This document shows positions 44,175 through 52,905 of a stretch of 64,000 nt of DNA, in pieces. The stretch comes from Agathobaculum sp. NTUH-O15-33 (GTDB taxonomy: Bacteria; Bacillota; Clostridia; Oscillospirales; Butyricicoccaceae): positions 3,665,501-3,729,500 of the forward strand of contig NZ_CP136187.1 of NCBI RefSeq assembly GCF_033193315.1, written 5' to 3'. Both the position numbers and the translations under genes were made by a program. Position 1 is the stretch's first letter, and each line of letters opens with the position of its first letter. The notes below the pieces were generated by a model, which did no database searches, had not been told where the DNA came from, and saw only the letters and a program-made list of their open reading frames with translations.

Positions 44175-45830
44175 TTATTTAGCCAGCCCCAAGGGCGAGA
44201 AGAGAATGTAGATTGCGATTGTCAGCACGATCGCGATGCCGGAGGCCACGTGCCGGTATTTCCACGGCGTCAGATCGACCGCGCCCGAATCCTTTAGCGC
44301 AAACGCCTTATCCGTTGGGCGGAATCGCTGGAACAGCCACATGATCAGCATGTCGACCGGGAACAGCACCGCGATCGCGTACAGGTAGTGGATCGGCGCG
44401 TCCGAGCCCGGATAGGTCGGCGCGATCAGCATGAACGCCGCGTACACGACGACATGGAACACCGCCATCACCTTGGGCGCGATGGCCGGCAGCCGGTCCC
44501 AGATAAAGCCGGCCAAGACCGCGACCAGCACCGGCATGGCCAGATACTGCAGCAGCGAATTTAGGAAGGTCGTGATGCCCGAGCTTGCGAAATACACAAA
44601 GGGCGATACCGCGATGGACACCACCGCCAGCACCGTGCCCACCCATTTGCCTAGCCTCACGCAATACAGGTCGGTCGCCTTTGGTCGCAAAATGCCGCGG
44701 TAGATATCCAGCGTAAACATCGTGACCGAGGAATTGAGCACCGAGTTGAACGAGGAAAGAATCGCTCCGAACATCACGGCGGCAAAAAATCCCATGACCG
44801 GCTTCGGGATGATGGCGGCGATCAGCATCGGATACGCTTCGTCCATCATGCCGACCTGATCGCCCAGCAGATAGACCGCGATAATGCCGGGCAGCACCAG
44901 ATAAAGCGGCCCCATCAGCTTGAGGAAGCCCGCGTAGATCGCGCCCTTCTGCGCTTCCTTCAGGTTGCGCGCGGCCAGCGTGCGCTGCACGAACGACTGG
45001 TGCGTGCACCATGCATAGAGGTTATTGAAGAACATGCCCGTAAACAAAAGCGGCCACGGCACCTCGGGCTCGGGCGCGTTCCATGCGTTAATGGCGTTCA
45101 TGCGCGCCGGGTCGGCGGTGACCATGTATTTTAGGCCGTCAATGAGCGCCACGCCCGAATCGCCGCCGTACATGTGGCCCAGCGCCATCAGGCCGATGAA
45201 CGGCACCATCAGACCGCCAAGGATCAGGCCTACGCCGTTGATGGTATCCGATACCGCAACGGCTTTTAAACCGCCGAAGATCGCGTAGCAGCCGCCGACG
45301 ATGCCGGTCAGCACGCAGATGATGGCAATGGCCCCGAACTTGGAAAGGCCGAACATGGTGGAGATACCGAAGATGTTTTCAAACACCAGCGCGCCGGAAT
45401 ACAAAATGACCGGCAGACTGACGCAAATGTAAACGATCAGAAAGCCGATGGAAAAGATAGCCTTGGTAGGTCGGTCGTACCGCGTTTCCAGCATTTGCGG
45501 AATGGTGGCCATGCCGCATTTGAGGTAGCGGGGCAGGAAGTAGTACGCCATAACCAGCAGCGTGATCGCCGAACCGGCTTCCCACGCCATACAGCCCATG
45601 TTGGACTTCCATGCCTGTCCGTTCGTACCGACCAGCTGCTCCGCCGAAAGGTTGGTCAGCAGCAGCGAGCCAGCGATCACAACGCCGGGCAGGCTGCGGC
45701 TGGCGAGAAAGTACCCCTCCGCCGTGTCCAGATTATCGCCCCGCGTTTTCCACCACGAAATGACCGCGACCAACGCGGTGAACAGGACGAATGTAATCAA
45801 AATCCATCCCATTGATTGAAAGAACCCCAT
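44175..45830 (-). CDS. Sodium:solute symporter (SSS family)
   Basis: A 551-residue polytopic protein with about 13-14 helices. SSS features: YFLASRSLPGVVIAGSLLLTNLSAEQLVG, GLKAVAVSDTINGVGLILGG, TIPQMLETRYDRP, and FGAILSSFNSVLNSSVTMFTLDIYRG (the sodium-site helix). It resembles SglT/YidK-type sugar symporters; the substrate is not identifiable. Its promoter region (45911-46012) shares a two-part site with the binding-protein operon at 50.6 kb, so both are probably controlled together. Confidence 0.92.
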   Translation of the reverse strand: MGFFQSMGWILITFVLFTALVAVISWWKTRGDNLDTAEGYFLASRSLPGVVIAGSLLLTNLSAEQLVGTNGQAWKSNMGCMAWEAGSAITLLVMAYYFLPRYLKCGMATIPQMLETRYDRPTKAIFSIGFLIVYICVSLPVILYSGALVFENIFGISTMFGLSKFGAIAIICVLTGIVGGCYAIFGGLKAVAVSDTINGVGLILGGLMVPFIGLMALGHMYGGDSGVALIDGLKYMVTADPARMNAINAWNAPEPEVPWPLLFTGMFFNNLYAWCTHQSFVQRTLAARNLKEAQKGAIYAGFLKLMGPLYLVLPGIIAVYLLGDQVGMMDEAYPMLIAAIIPKPVMGFFAAVMFGAILSSFNSVLNSSVTMFTLDIYRGILRPKATDLYCVRLGKWVGTVLAVVSIAVSPFVYFASSGITTFLNSLLQYLAMPVLVAVLAGFIWDRLPAIAPKVMAVFHVVVYAAFMLIAPTYPGSDAPIHYLYAIAVLFPVDMLIMWLFQRFRPTDKAFALKDSGAVDLTPWKYRHVASGIAIVLTIAIYILFSPLGLAK

Positions 45831-45910
45831 GTTTTTTGCTCCCCCTGTATATTTTTGTCCCTATTTTGCGCCGTGCGGACTGTTTTCCCGCATTTTCGCG
45901 CCTGTTAAAA

Positions 45911-46012
45911 ATTATAGCTTTCACGCCGAAATTTGTATTTGTAATTCGTGCTCAAATGCCAAGGGAATGCGGGGGACTTGGGGAATGGGTTTGCAAATTC
46001 TTGCTTTTGCAA
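45911..46012 (-). promoter_or_regulatory. Symporter promoter with a two-part activator site
   Basis: On the minus strand: -10 TATAAT (plus 45911-45916), 16-base spacer, poor -35 ATACAA (plus 45933-45938). Three bases further out lies GAGCACGAATTA (plus 45942-45953), and exactly 50 bases from its start a second block TGCAAATTCTTGCTTTTG (plus 45992-46009). The same two blocks with the same spacing precede the binding-protein gene at 50.6 kb. A weak -35 beside a binding site is typical of AraC-type activation. Confidence 0.65.
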
Positions 46013-46031
46013 GAAAACCGAAAATTTTTGT

Positions 46032-46874
46032 CTATTTTTTTCGCCCGCGCCAGTGCTCGCGGTAACGCTGCGGCGAAATACCGATCATTTTTTGAAAGGC
46101 GTTATTAAAGTTGCTCGCGCTGTTGTAGCCCACCAGATAGGCGATATCGGTCACGCTTTTATCGCTCATCAGCAGCCACGACTGCGCCTCGCCGATGCGG
46201 CGGCGAATGACATACTGCATGGGCGAATAACCGAACGCCCGCTTGAAAACGTGCGATAAATAGTAGCGGCTGATGTGCAGGGCTTCCGAGATATCGGCCA
46301 CCGTGATATCCTCCAGATAGTGCGCATCGATATAATTTTGAATTTCCTTCGCCCAGTCCTCGCTCTCCTTGTGGGAGGGGGTGGCGTGCTGCTCAGCCGC
46401 CTTACGCACCAATAGAAGAATCAAATACAGCAGGTGCTCGGTCATTTCCTTGTCTCGCGGTTCCTTGGAAAGCCGGGCCATGTACAGCACACTCAGCAGA
46501 GCTTCCAGCTCCGCCGCATATACGCCGTCCTGTATGACCGGGCAAATCTGGGGCGCAAAAAGAGTGTGGGCGGGCAGATCGTGAAACTTGACCCCGCCGA
46601 TTGAGCAACTGAATATGTCCATGCCGTCCTTGGGATCGGCGCATTCATCGTGCGCAACGCCCGCGTTATATACCAAAATATCGCCCGGACCGGTCATATA
46701 GGTGGTGCCGCCCACCGTATGCACGCCGGTGCCCTGCCGAATGAGCAGTATCTCGATCCGGTCGTCGTGCACATGCATCGCCCGGACCATACAGGTACGC
46801 AGATGGTCCTCCATATCGATCGCAATCAAATACGGTGATCCTTCAAAGCTGCTTTCCACATTGCTTGGCCGCAT
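46032..46874 (-). CDS. AraC family transcriptional regulator
   Basis: A 280-residue regulator: N-terminal cupin-like sensor (HDDRIEILLIRQGTGVHTVGGTTYMTGPGDILVYNAG) and C-terminal double helix-turn-helix (IQNYIDAHYLEDITVADISEALHISRYYLSHVFKRAFGYSPMQYVIRRRIGEAQSWLL, then VTDIAYLVGYNSASNFNNAFQKMIGISPQRYR). It lies between the two target operons that share a bipartite site and is the first candidate to bind it. The start ATG 46874 has GAAGGAGGGAG upstream. Confidence 0.93.
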   Translation of the reverse strand: MRPSNVESSFEGSPYLIAIDMEDHLRTCMVRAMHVHDDRIEILLIRQGTGVHTVGGTTYMTGPGDILVYNAGVAHDECADPKDGMDIFSCSIGGVKFHDLPAHTLFAPQICPVIQDGVYAAELEALLSVLYMARLSKEPRDKEMTEHLLYLILLLVRKAAEQHATPSHKESEDWAKEIQNYIDAHYLEDITVADISEALHISRYYLSHVFKRAFGYSPMQYVIRRRIGEAQSWLLMSDKSVTDIAYLVGYNSASNFNNAFQKMIGISPQRYREHWRGRKK

Positions 46875-46968
46875 CGCAACTCCCTCCTTCTACGGTTTTC
46901 CACTGAGTATAGCTCATTATATCACAGCAAACCGTTAAATAGGAAGCGCCTTGGTCAAGGAACCGAAA

Positions 46969-46997
46969 ACCGGGTGGCCGCAATGCGGCCGCCCGGT
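46969..46997 (-). terminator. Terminator of the 50.6-47.0 kb transporter operon
   Basis: ACCGGGTGGCCGC (46969-46981) pairs with GCGGCCGCCCGGT (46985-46997), one mismatch, loop AAT. On the minus strand it is followed by TTTTC, 5 bases beyond the permease stop. Confidence 0.8.
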
Positions 46998-47001
46998 CGG
47001 A

Positions 47002-47991
47002 TCAAACCTTTTTCACATTTTTTCTCATATCGAACACGACCGCAAGCACGATGATGGCGCCCTTGAAGATCTGCTGCAGGTAGGAGGAAATGCCGAGCAG
47101 CAGCATGCCGTTTTTCAGCACGCCAAGAATCAGGATACCGGCGATAACGCCCGAAATACGGCAGATACCGCCCGAGTGCGAAGTGCCGCCGACCGTAACG
47201 GCCGCAATCGCGTCCAGCTCGTAGTTCAAACCGTTTTGCGAGTTGCCCGAGCCGGAACGCGCGCTGAGCAGCACGCCGCCGACCGAAGCGCAGAACGCGC
47301 ACCACGCATAGACCTTGATCAGGTTGCGCTCAACGTTGATACCGGCCACGCGCGCCGCCTGATCGTTGCCGCCGATGGCGTAGACCGAAGCGCCAAAGCG
47401 CGTCTGCGTGAGCAAAAAGCCGGAAATAACGACAAATACCACAAAGATGAATACGACCGTGGGCAGGATATTCGGAATGATATAGCCCTGTCCCAGCGTT
47501 TTAAACTCGCTTTTGAGTTCAGGAATCGGATATGTATTGGTATAGAGCTGCGCGCAGGCGCGCGCGATCAGCTGCGTGCCCAGCGTAGCGATGAAGGGCG
47601 GGATCTTGGTGTAGGCGATCAGCAGACCGTTGAGCACACCGAACAGCGTGCCCACCGCCAGCGCGATGAGGATGGGTATAAAAACCGGCATATCCGGAAT
47701 GTTCGGAAACATCTTGCTCGCATAATCGGCGCGCTGCACCATAGAGGCCGATACCACCGAGGTAAGGCCGACGATCGCGCCGGGCGACAGATCGATACCC
47801 TTGGACAAAATCGTCCACATAACGCCTACCGCCAGGATACCGATGATGGATTCGCTCATCAGCACCGACATGATATTCGCTTTGGTCACAAACGTGGGGC
47901 TGGCGAAAGCCATGGCCACACACATGACGACCAAAACCAGCCAAATGGAATTTGTGCTTACAAATTTCTTTACTCTTTCAGCGTTCATCAT
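47002..47991 (-). CDS. RbsC-type sugar ABC transporter permease (second system)
   Basis: A 329-residue permease with 8-10 helices and the motifs SKGIDLSPGAIVGLTSV, IPPFIATLGTQLIARA, GGNDQAARVAGINVE and NYELDAIAAVTVGGTSHSGG. The start ATG 47991 overlaps the ATPase stop (ATGATG/TGA), implying coupling; a longer upstream reading lies inside that gene. Last gene of the operon binding protein, ATPase, permease. Confidence 0.94.
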   Translation of the reverse strand: MMNAERVKKFVSTNSIWLVLVVMCVAMAFASPTFVTKANIMSVLMSESIIGILAVGVMWTILSKGIDLSPGAIVGLTSVVSASMVQRADYASKMFPNIPDMPVFIPILIALAVGTLFGVLNGLLIAYTKIPPFIATLGTQLIARACAQLYTNTYPIPELKSEFKTLGQGYIIPNILPTVVFIFVVFVVISGFLLTQTRFGASVYAIGGNDQAARVAGINVERNLIKVYAWCAFCASVGGVLLSARSGSGNSQNGLNYELDAIAAVTVGGTSHSGGICRISGVIAGILILGVLKNGMLLLGISSYLQQIFKGAIIVLAVVFDMRKNVKKV

Positions 47992-49496
47992 TCCGCATCC
48001 TTTCTTGTGCTGCCTTCGCCATGGCAAAGCGCCATGATATGTTCCGAATTCCACTGATCCGTGTTGCGCTCGACAATACCGGTCACCGCGCCCTCATACA
48101 TCACGACCATGCGGTCCGACATACCCATGACCTCGGGCAGCTCGGAGGAGATCATAATGATCGACTTGCCCGTTCCGGCAAGCTGGGTCAGCAGCGAATG
48201 TATTTCGGCTTTCGCGCCCACGTCGATGCCGCGCGTCGGCTCGTCCACGATCAGGATGTCCGGATCGGTCAGCAGCCAGCGGCCGACGAGTACCTTTTGC
48301 TGGTTGCCGCCCGAAAGGTACATGATGAGTTGATCGTTGTTCGGGGTCTTGACATTCAGCTTTTTCACGAATTCATCCGTGTCCTCGCGGATCTTCTTAT
48401 GGTTCATCGGCAGCCCGTACGCTTTTAGGTGCGCCAGCACGGTGTTTGCCGTGATATCCCGCACGCCGACGATGCCGTTTTTGCGGCGGTCCTCGGTCAA
48501 AAGGCCGATCTTGGCGGCGATCGCGTCCTCGGGCCGTTTGATATGCAGCTCCTTGCCATCCTTCCAAATGGCGCCGGATTGCCGCGTGCGCATGCCGAAA
48601 ATGGTTTCCACGGTCTCGGTGCGGCCCGCGCCGACCAGACCGGCAAAGCCCAGTATCTCGCCGCGCCGCAGATCGAACGAAACGTTTTGTACCTGCCGGC
48701 CGGAGCAAAGGTTTTCCACCTTCAGCACGACTTCGCCGATCGGGCAATCCACCTTGGGGAACATTTCCTTGACCTCGCGGCCGACCATGCTCGCGATCAG
48801 CGCGTCCACCGTCGTATCCTTGGTAAACGCGTGGGAAACGTACTCTCCGTCGCGCAGCACGGTCACTTCGTCGCAGATTTGGAATATCTCGTCCATCTTG
48901 TGTGAAATATAGATCAGCGCGCAGCCCTGCGCCTTGAGGCCGCGAATGATCTCAAACAGATGCGCGACCTCGCCCTCGGTCAGCGAAGAGGTCGGCTCGT
49001 CGAGGATCATCACCTTGGGACGGTAGGAAAACGCCTTGCAGATCTCTACCATCTGCATCTGCGCGACGGTCAGGTTGCCCATTTTTTCTTCCGGGTCCAG
49101 TTCAAAGTTGATCTCCCGGAACAGCGCGGCGGTATCCTCACGCATTTTTTTATGGTCGATGACAGGTCCGCGCTTAGGTTCGCGGCCGACCCACACGTTT
49201 TGCGCCACCGTGCGCTCGGGAACGGGCATCAGCTCCTGATGGATCATGGAAATGCCGCTGTTCAGCGCCTCAAGCGGGCTGCGGAACGACACCTCCTTGC
49301 CGTCGAACAGGATGGTTCCCGAGGTCCTCTGGTAAATGCCGATCAGGCATTTCATCAGCGTACTTTTGCCCGCGCCGTTTTCGCCCATCAGCGCGTGTAC
49401 CGTGCCCGGCGACATTTTCAGCTGCACGCCCTTAAGCGCGCGCACGCCGGGGAACTCTTTGACTATATCGCGCATTTCAAGCACATATTCGCTCAT
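47988..49496 (-). CDS. RbsA/MglA-type sugar ABC transporter ATPase (second system)
   Basis: A 502-residue twin ABC ATPase. NBD1: GENGAGKST, MILDEPTSSLT, signature LTVAQMQM; NBD2: GLVGAGRTE, signature LSGGNQQK, IVDEPTRGIDVGAK. The start ATG 49496 follows GGAGGTGG; an ATG at 49511 overlaps that site. Compared with the 41.5 kb homologue it has the same length and motif order but much sequence divergence, so the two transporters are different systems, not a recent duplication. Confidence 0.94.
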   Translation of the reverse strand: MSEYVLEMRDIVKEFPGVRALKGVQLKMSPGTVHALMGENGAGKSTLMKCLIGIYQRTSGTILFDGKEVSFRSPLEALNSGISMIHQELMPVPERTVAQNVWVGREPKRGPVIDHKKMREDTAALFREINFELDPEEKMGNLTVAQMQMVEICKAFSYRPKVMILDEPTSSLTEGEVAHLFEIIRGLKAQGCALIYISHKMDEIFQICDEVTVLRDGEYVSHAFTKDTTVDALIASMVGREVKEMFPKVDCPIGEVVLKVENLCSGRQVQNVSFDLRRGEILGFAGLVGAGRTETVETIFGMRTRQSGAIWKDGKELHIKRPEDAIAAKIGLLTEDRRKNGIVGVRDITANTVLAHLKAYGLPMNHKKIREDTDEFVKKLNVKTPNNDQLIMYLSGGNQQKVLVGRWLLTDPDILIVDEPTRGIDVGAKAEIHSLLTQLAGTGKSIIMISSELPEVMGMSDRMVVMYEGAVTGIVERNTDQWNSEHIMALCHGEGSTRKDAE

Positions 49497-49553
49497 TTGT
49501 TCCACCTCCATTTAAGCTAAACTTCCCGGGCAAAGCCCCCAAAGGAAGTGCGG

Positions 49554-49581
49554 CGCCCGGCCCCCATGGGTAAGCCGGGCG
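49554..49581 (-). other. Intercistronic hairpin between binding protein and ATPase
   Basis: CGCCCGGC (49554-49561) pairs with GCCGGGCG (49574-49581) and has no T run. In ABC operons such a hairpin after the binding-protein gene commonly protects that part of the message and raises its level over the membrane parts. Confidence 0.55.
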
Positions 49582-49606
49582 TCACTGTGGGACGGTTTCC
49601 CATCCG

Positions 49607-50602
49607 TTACTTCATGTAATTTGCCACGTTGGACGCGTCGACAGGCTCAAAGGGCACCCAGTTATAGACCTCGCAGCTTTCGCCCTTGGCCAGCTTGATC
49701 GCGGCTTCCACAGCGCCCTCGCCCTGACCTACCGCGTTCTGGAACGCGCTGAATGCCTGATCGCCGTTCTTGATGGATTCCAGCGCGGAATCAGTGGCGT
49801 CCACACCGGCGACGGGAGCGGTGACCTTGCCCTCGCCCGTGGTCTTCATCGCTTCGACCACGCCCAGCGCCATCTCATCGTTGTTGCAGATGACCGCGTC
49901 GTACGGCTTGCCGGTGCCCATGAACTGCACGAATTTCTCCATTGCCTTGGCGCGGTCCCACTCGGCGGTGTCTTCAAACACATAGGTGACGTTCAGGCCG
50001 CTCGCTTCGAGCGCTTCCTTCGCGGAGTTGGTGCGCAGCGTGGTCGCCTGCATGCCGAGCGTGCCGGTCATGATGACGATGTTAACGTCCTTCTTGTTGG
50101 CTTCCTTCAACAGGTTTGCAATGTACTCGCCTTCCAGACCGCCGGCTTCGCTTTCATCGGAACCGACGTAAACGATCTCGTCGGCCTTGAGCAGCGCGTC
50201 CGGGTTGCCCGGGGTACGGTTGACAAATACGATGGGCATGTCGCCCGCCGCGTCGATCATTTCCTGCGCGTTGTCCGTGTTGACAAGGTTTACGATCATC
50301 GCGTCGTAATTATCGTTGGCGCACGCAGTCACATGGGAAAGCTGGGTCACAACGTCGACGTTGGAGTCAAAGCTTTTCAGCTCCACGCCGTTCGCCTTTG
50401 CGTAATCCATGGCGGCCTGCTCCATGGTGGAAAGCCACTGGTCGCGGTTGGACATCGTCAGACCGATCTTGAGCGAGCCCTCCGCGCTGGTCCCGGCATC
50501 CCCTCCGTCTCCCGCGGGAGCAGAAGTGTCGTTGCCGCCGCATCCGGCCAGCAGGCTTAGGGTCATAACGGACGCGGTCAAAATAGACAGGAATCTTTTC
50601 AT
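49607..50602 (-). CDS. RbsB-like sugar ABC transporter substrate-binding lipoprotein (second system)
   Basis: A 331-residue lipoprotein: signal peptide MKRFLSILTASVMTLSLLAGC with lipobox LLAGC, an Asp/Gly/Ser linker, then a type 1 binding fold (LKIGLTMSNRDQWLSTMEQAAMDYA, AMIVNLVNTDNAQEMIDAA, IVIMTGTLGMQATTLR, DAVICNNDEMALGVVEAMK). The start ATG 50602 follows AAAAGGAGAAG. First gene of its operon, behind a promoter with the two-part site. Confidence 0.94.
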   Translation of the reverse strand: MKRFLSILTASVMTLSLLAGCGGNDTSAPAGDGGDAGTSAEGSLKIGLTMSNRDQWLSTMEQAAMDYAKANGVELKSFDSNVDVVTQLSHVTACANDNYDAMIVNLVNTDNAQEMIDAAGDMPIVFVNRTPGNPDALLKADEIVYVGSDESEAGGLEGEYIANLLKEANKKDVNIVIMTGTLGMQATTLRTNSAKEALEASGLNVTYVFEDTAEWDRAKAMEKFVQFMGTGKPYDAVICNNDEMALGVVEAMKTTGEGKVTAPVAGVDATDSALESIKNGDQAFSAFQNAVGQGEGAVEAAIKLAKGESCEVYNWVPFEPVDASNVANYMK

Positions 50603-50671
50603 TTGTAATCTTCTCCTTTTCATCTTCTGTTGTCTTCTGTCGGAACGTTTTCGCTCCTTTTCCATAACAAA

Positions 50672-50773
50672 ATGATATCATTCGGCCAAAATAATGTATT
50701 TCTAATTCGTGCTCGGATTTCCGGGCGCCGCCCGAAAACCGCGCGGTATTCTTGCAAATTTATGCTTTCGTAA
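50672..50773 (-). promoter_or_regulatory. Binding-protein operon promoter with the same two-part activator site
   Basis: On the minus strand: -10 TATCAT (plus 50672-50677), 16-base spacer, poor -35 ATACAT (plus 50694-50699), then GAGCACGAATTA (plus 50703-50714) and, 50 bases from its start, TGCAAATTTATGCTTTCG (plus 50753-50770). Every spacing equals that at the symporter promoter (45911-46012), while the sequence between the blocks is unrelated. Confidence 0.65.
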
Positions 50774-50823
50774 TATTTTTACAGGAAAAAAGCGTGCCGA
50801 AAAACGTAAATATATAAACACGC

Positions 50824-50863
50824 GGGGACGGTTCTTCTGTGTTAACACAGAAGAACCGTCCCC
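50824..50863. repeat. 40-bp perfect palindrome of the GGGGACGG family, left border of the regulator island
   Basis: GGGGACGGTTCTTCTGTGTT is followed at once by its exact complement: 20-bp arms and no loop. Near-identical sequence lies at 53223-53262, and a shorter version is within pilM. It lies 13 bases beyond the AbrB gene and has no T run. Confidence 0.85.
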
Positions 50864-50876
50864 ATATGGTTGTGGT

Positions 50877-51227
50877 TTATTTATACTCATATAAATAAAT
50901 GATCTTTTCTTTATGTTCCAAAATAAGTACCGTATCTTTCGTCCATCCCAATTCTCTACGAAATGCAATCGGCACAACAATACGATTATTCTCATCCACT
51001 GCTCGGATATAGGTTCGTTGATTAACTGGAATTTGCTGTTCATTATCCACTCTTTCTCTTATTTCATTTCCATTCTGGAGCGGAAGCTTTTGCTCATTTG
51101 TTGGGGTTAAGACTAGTTGCATGCTTTCTAATCGAATCTGCAAATTTTGTTTTGATACAATGTTAAAAGTTTTAGCGATATCGGATGTAAGCTGAATCCT
51201 TCCTAGTTCATCAAATTTGGTTTTCAA
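50877..51227 (-). CDS. AbrB-like DNA-binding protein with two swapped-hairpin domains
   Basis: A 116-residue protein with two AbrB/SpoVT-type segments: KTKFDELGRIQLTSDIAKTF near the start and YIRAVDENNRIVVPIAFRREL in the second half. The pattern D-x-x-GRI-x-(L/V)P is the AbrB strand-turn; such proteins bind DNA as dimers. The start is proposed as TTG 51227, because AGGAG lies 8 bases upstream and the domain begins there. Longer readings to 51293 have no site. The gene is AT-rich compared with its surroundings. Confidence 0.75.
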   Translation of the reverse strand: MKTKFDELGRIQLTSDIAKTFNIVSKQNLQIRLESMQLVLTPTNEQKLPLQNGNEIRERVDNEQQIPVNQRTYIRAVDENNRIVVPIAFRRELGWTKDTVLILEHKEKIIYLYEYK

Positions 51228-51330
51228 TGTTTTCACTCCTATATTCATATTTGTCCTGTTATAGGACATAATGAGCTCGTTTCCATTATACACTATTTAT
51301 GTCCTATTGCAAGACATTTGAGGTGTGATT

Positions 51331-51588
51331 ATGGCGAGAATCATTGATAGTGAACAGTTAAATCTTATTGGTAAAAAAGTGAAACAAGCTAGAAAAAGGC
51401 TTAAAATCAGCCAAAAGCAGCTTGCAGACCGGCTGGAAACCGAAGCCGTTTATATTTGCCGCGGCTCGATCTCGCGAATTGAAAGCGGAGACAGAACTGT
51501 AACAGATATTGAGGTCGCGGGGCTATCAAAGGTTTTGATGGTTCCCATCAACGAATTATTTCCTGCCGATGCAGGTTTTCAAAAGTGA
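51331..51588 (+). CDS. XRE-type helix-turn-helix regulator, paralogue 1
   Basis: An 85-residue protein, essentially one XRE/Cro domain: KVKQARKRLKISQKQLADRLETEAVYICRGSISRIESGDRTVTDIEVAGLSKVL. The start ATG 51331 follows GAGGTG at 51320-51325. It is divergent from the AbrB gene and nearly identical to the gene at 52906, including the upstream bases TATTGCAAGA and GAGGTGTGATTATG and the downstream TGACAGAGCA. Followed by a terminator at 51682. The targets are unknown. Confidence 0.85.
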   Translation: MARIIDSEQLNLIGKKVKQARKRLKISQKQLADRLETEAVYICRGSISRIESGDRTVTDIEVAGLSKVLMVPINELFPADAGFQK

Positions 51589-51681
51589 CAGAGCACGACA
51601 AAGAGACACGTTTTATATCTCACACATGGCAACTGTTCTTTCCTATATCTTCAGTCTGCGAATAGTGCTTTCAAAATCAAT

Positions 51682-51716
51682 AAAGATCGTCGCCTTGGCC
51701 GGCAACGATCTTTTTT
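51682..51716 (+). terminator. Terminator after XRE paralogue 1
   Basis: AAAGATCGT-C-GCC pairs with GGC-A-ACGATCTTT around a short loop and is followed by T6. Confidence 0.75.
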
Positions 51717-51740
51717 ATTGGTAGTATTTTTTCTTTTGCA

Positions 51741-51878
51741 TTAGAAATCCAGTTGTACAATTTCCTTCATACAGGCCCGGCAAACGTTTTTAAAATAAAA
51801 ATGCACGACATATTTAGCAATAGGGAAAACGATTCGTCCCAGTTCATCGATTTTCCGTAAAATACCAGTAGCTTTCAT
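51741..51878 (-). pseudogene. Remnant of an AbrB/SpoVT-type regulator (internal deletion)
   Basis: A 45-codon frame on the minus strand reads MKATGILRKIDELGRIVFPI, the exact start pattern of a common Firmicute AbrB family, then jumps to FKNVCRACMKEIVQLDF, which resembles the C-terminal Cys-x-x-Cys tail of the same family. The middle of about 40 residues is missing. There is no good ribosome site. It is best read as a decayed gene, though a functional miniprotein cannot be excluded. Confidence 0.55.
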
Positions 51879-52116
51879 AAAGGATTACAATTTCATATTC
51901 AGCTTGCTTATCCAGCGAAATTCCCGCGCGGCATTCCTCTTTTAGGATATTCCAGCACATCCAACCAGATCAATTATATCTTATAGAGATTCATAGGTTA
52001 TGAAAAATTATTCTTTTAGGATTATTTACTTCTTTTAGAATATTTCGCATTCTTTCAACGAATAGTAAAGTTTACACATCAAAATGCATTAAATGATTCA
52101 AATAGGGGTTTGAAAT
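51879..52116. other. AT-rich non-coding stretch
   Basis: Repeated TTCTTTTAGGAT/TTCTTTTAGAAT motifs lie around 52010-52045. I see no gene. The likely promoter of the two following XRE genes is somewhere in this AT-rich sequence, but no unique box pair stands out. Confidence 0.4.
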
Positions 52117-52461
52117 ATGGATGTATTGATAGAATTTTCAAAACGGCTACGCACGTTGCGAGGGCAACGAGGCTATACCGCTGAACAACTTGCCGAAAAA
52201 AGTGATTTATCTGTAGGACATATCCGACAATTAGAAAAGGGCAGTAGAGCACCAACGCTTAGTTCTTTAATTACACTATCTAACGCCTTAGATGTTACGC
52301 CTATTTCAATGATGTTAAGTGATTTTACTGAGCAAAGCGAAACCAATATTGTACAGAACGAGGACATCTCTTTTTTAAATGATAAGCAGATATGTTTTAT
52401 TTTAGATACGATTGACGGAATGATACTGCGTGTTAAAGGAATTTATGATGAATGCAAGTGA
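52117..52461 (+). CDS. XRE-type helix-turn-helix regulator (114 residues)
   Basis: N-terminal XRE domain (LRTLRGQRGYTAEQLAEKSDLSVGHIRQLEKGSRAPTLSSLITLSNALDVTPISMML) and a 50-residue helical tail (NDKQICFILDTIDGMILRVKGIYDE) probably for dimerisation. AT-rich. It overlaps the next XRE gene by 17 bases, so the two are expressed together. Confidence 0.85.
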   Translation: MDVLIEFSKRLRTLRGQRGYTAEQLAEKSDLSVGHIRQLEKGSRAPTLSSLITLSNALDVTPISMMLSDFTEQSETNIVQNEDISFLNDKQICFILDTIDGMILRVKGIYDECK

Positions 52462-52789
52462 ATTAAAAGCAGTCGGGAATCGAATTAGAATTGTCAGAGA
52501 GCGACAAGACCTTACCATTGCGCAGCTTGAAAACAAAACCGGACTTGCAGCAACACACATCCGAAATATTGAAAATGGCGCTAAGCCAATTAGCATAACC
52601 AGTCTTGTTAAAATTTGTAATGCACTGCATGCCGATATGAACTATTTGTTGTGCGATGTATCTAGAATATCCAGCATTTACGCGCTTAATAAACTTTTAA
52701 AGGATTGTACGCAATCTCTCAGCCATGACGAATATGCTTTAATCAGCTGCACGTTTAATATATTAATGCATAATTTAAAATCAGTTTGA
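52445..52789 (+). CDS. XRE-type helix-turn-helix regulator (114 residues, second)
   Basis: XRE domain NRIRIVRERQDLTIAQLENKTGLAATHIRNIENGAKPISITSLVKICNALHADMNYLL followed by a helical tail ending in ISCTFNILMHNL. Same layout as the preceding gene but with low identity, so a different regulator. The start ATG 52445 follows AAAGGA; the adjacent ATG 52448 is also possible. Confidence 0.82.
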   Translation: MMNASELKAVGNRIRIVRERQDLTIAQLENKTGLAATHIRNIENGAKPISITSLVKICNALHADMNYLLCDVSRISSIYALNKLLKDCTQSLSHDEYALISCTFNILMHNLKSV

Positions 52790-52905
52790 CCGTATGGCAT
52801 AGAGTTGTTCAGAACAGGGAACCGGTCCGTTTTTTCTCGTTTATTGTGGCGTTTTGCTGGTTGGTGGAGACGTTTGCGTGTCCCATTGCAAGATGAGGTG
52901 TGATT

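Noticed and set aside
46951..48057. Plus-strand frame of 368 codons opposite the permease
   Set aside because: Arg/His-rich antisense shadow of a clear RbsC permease.
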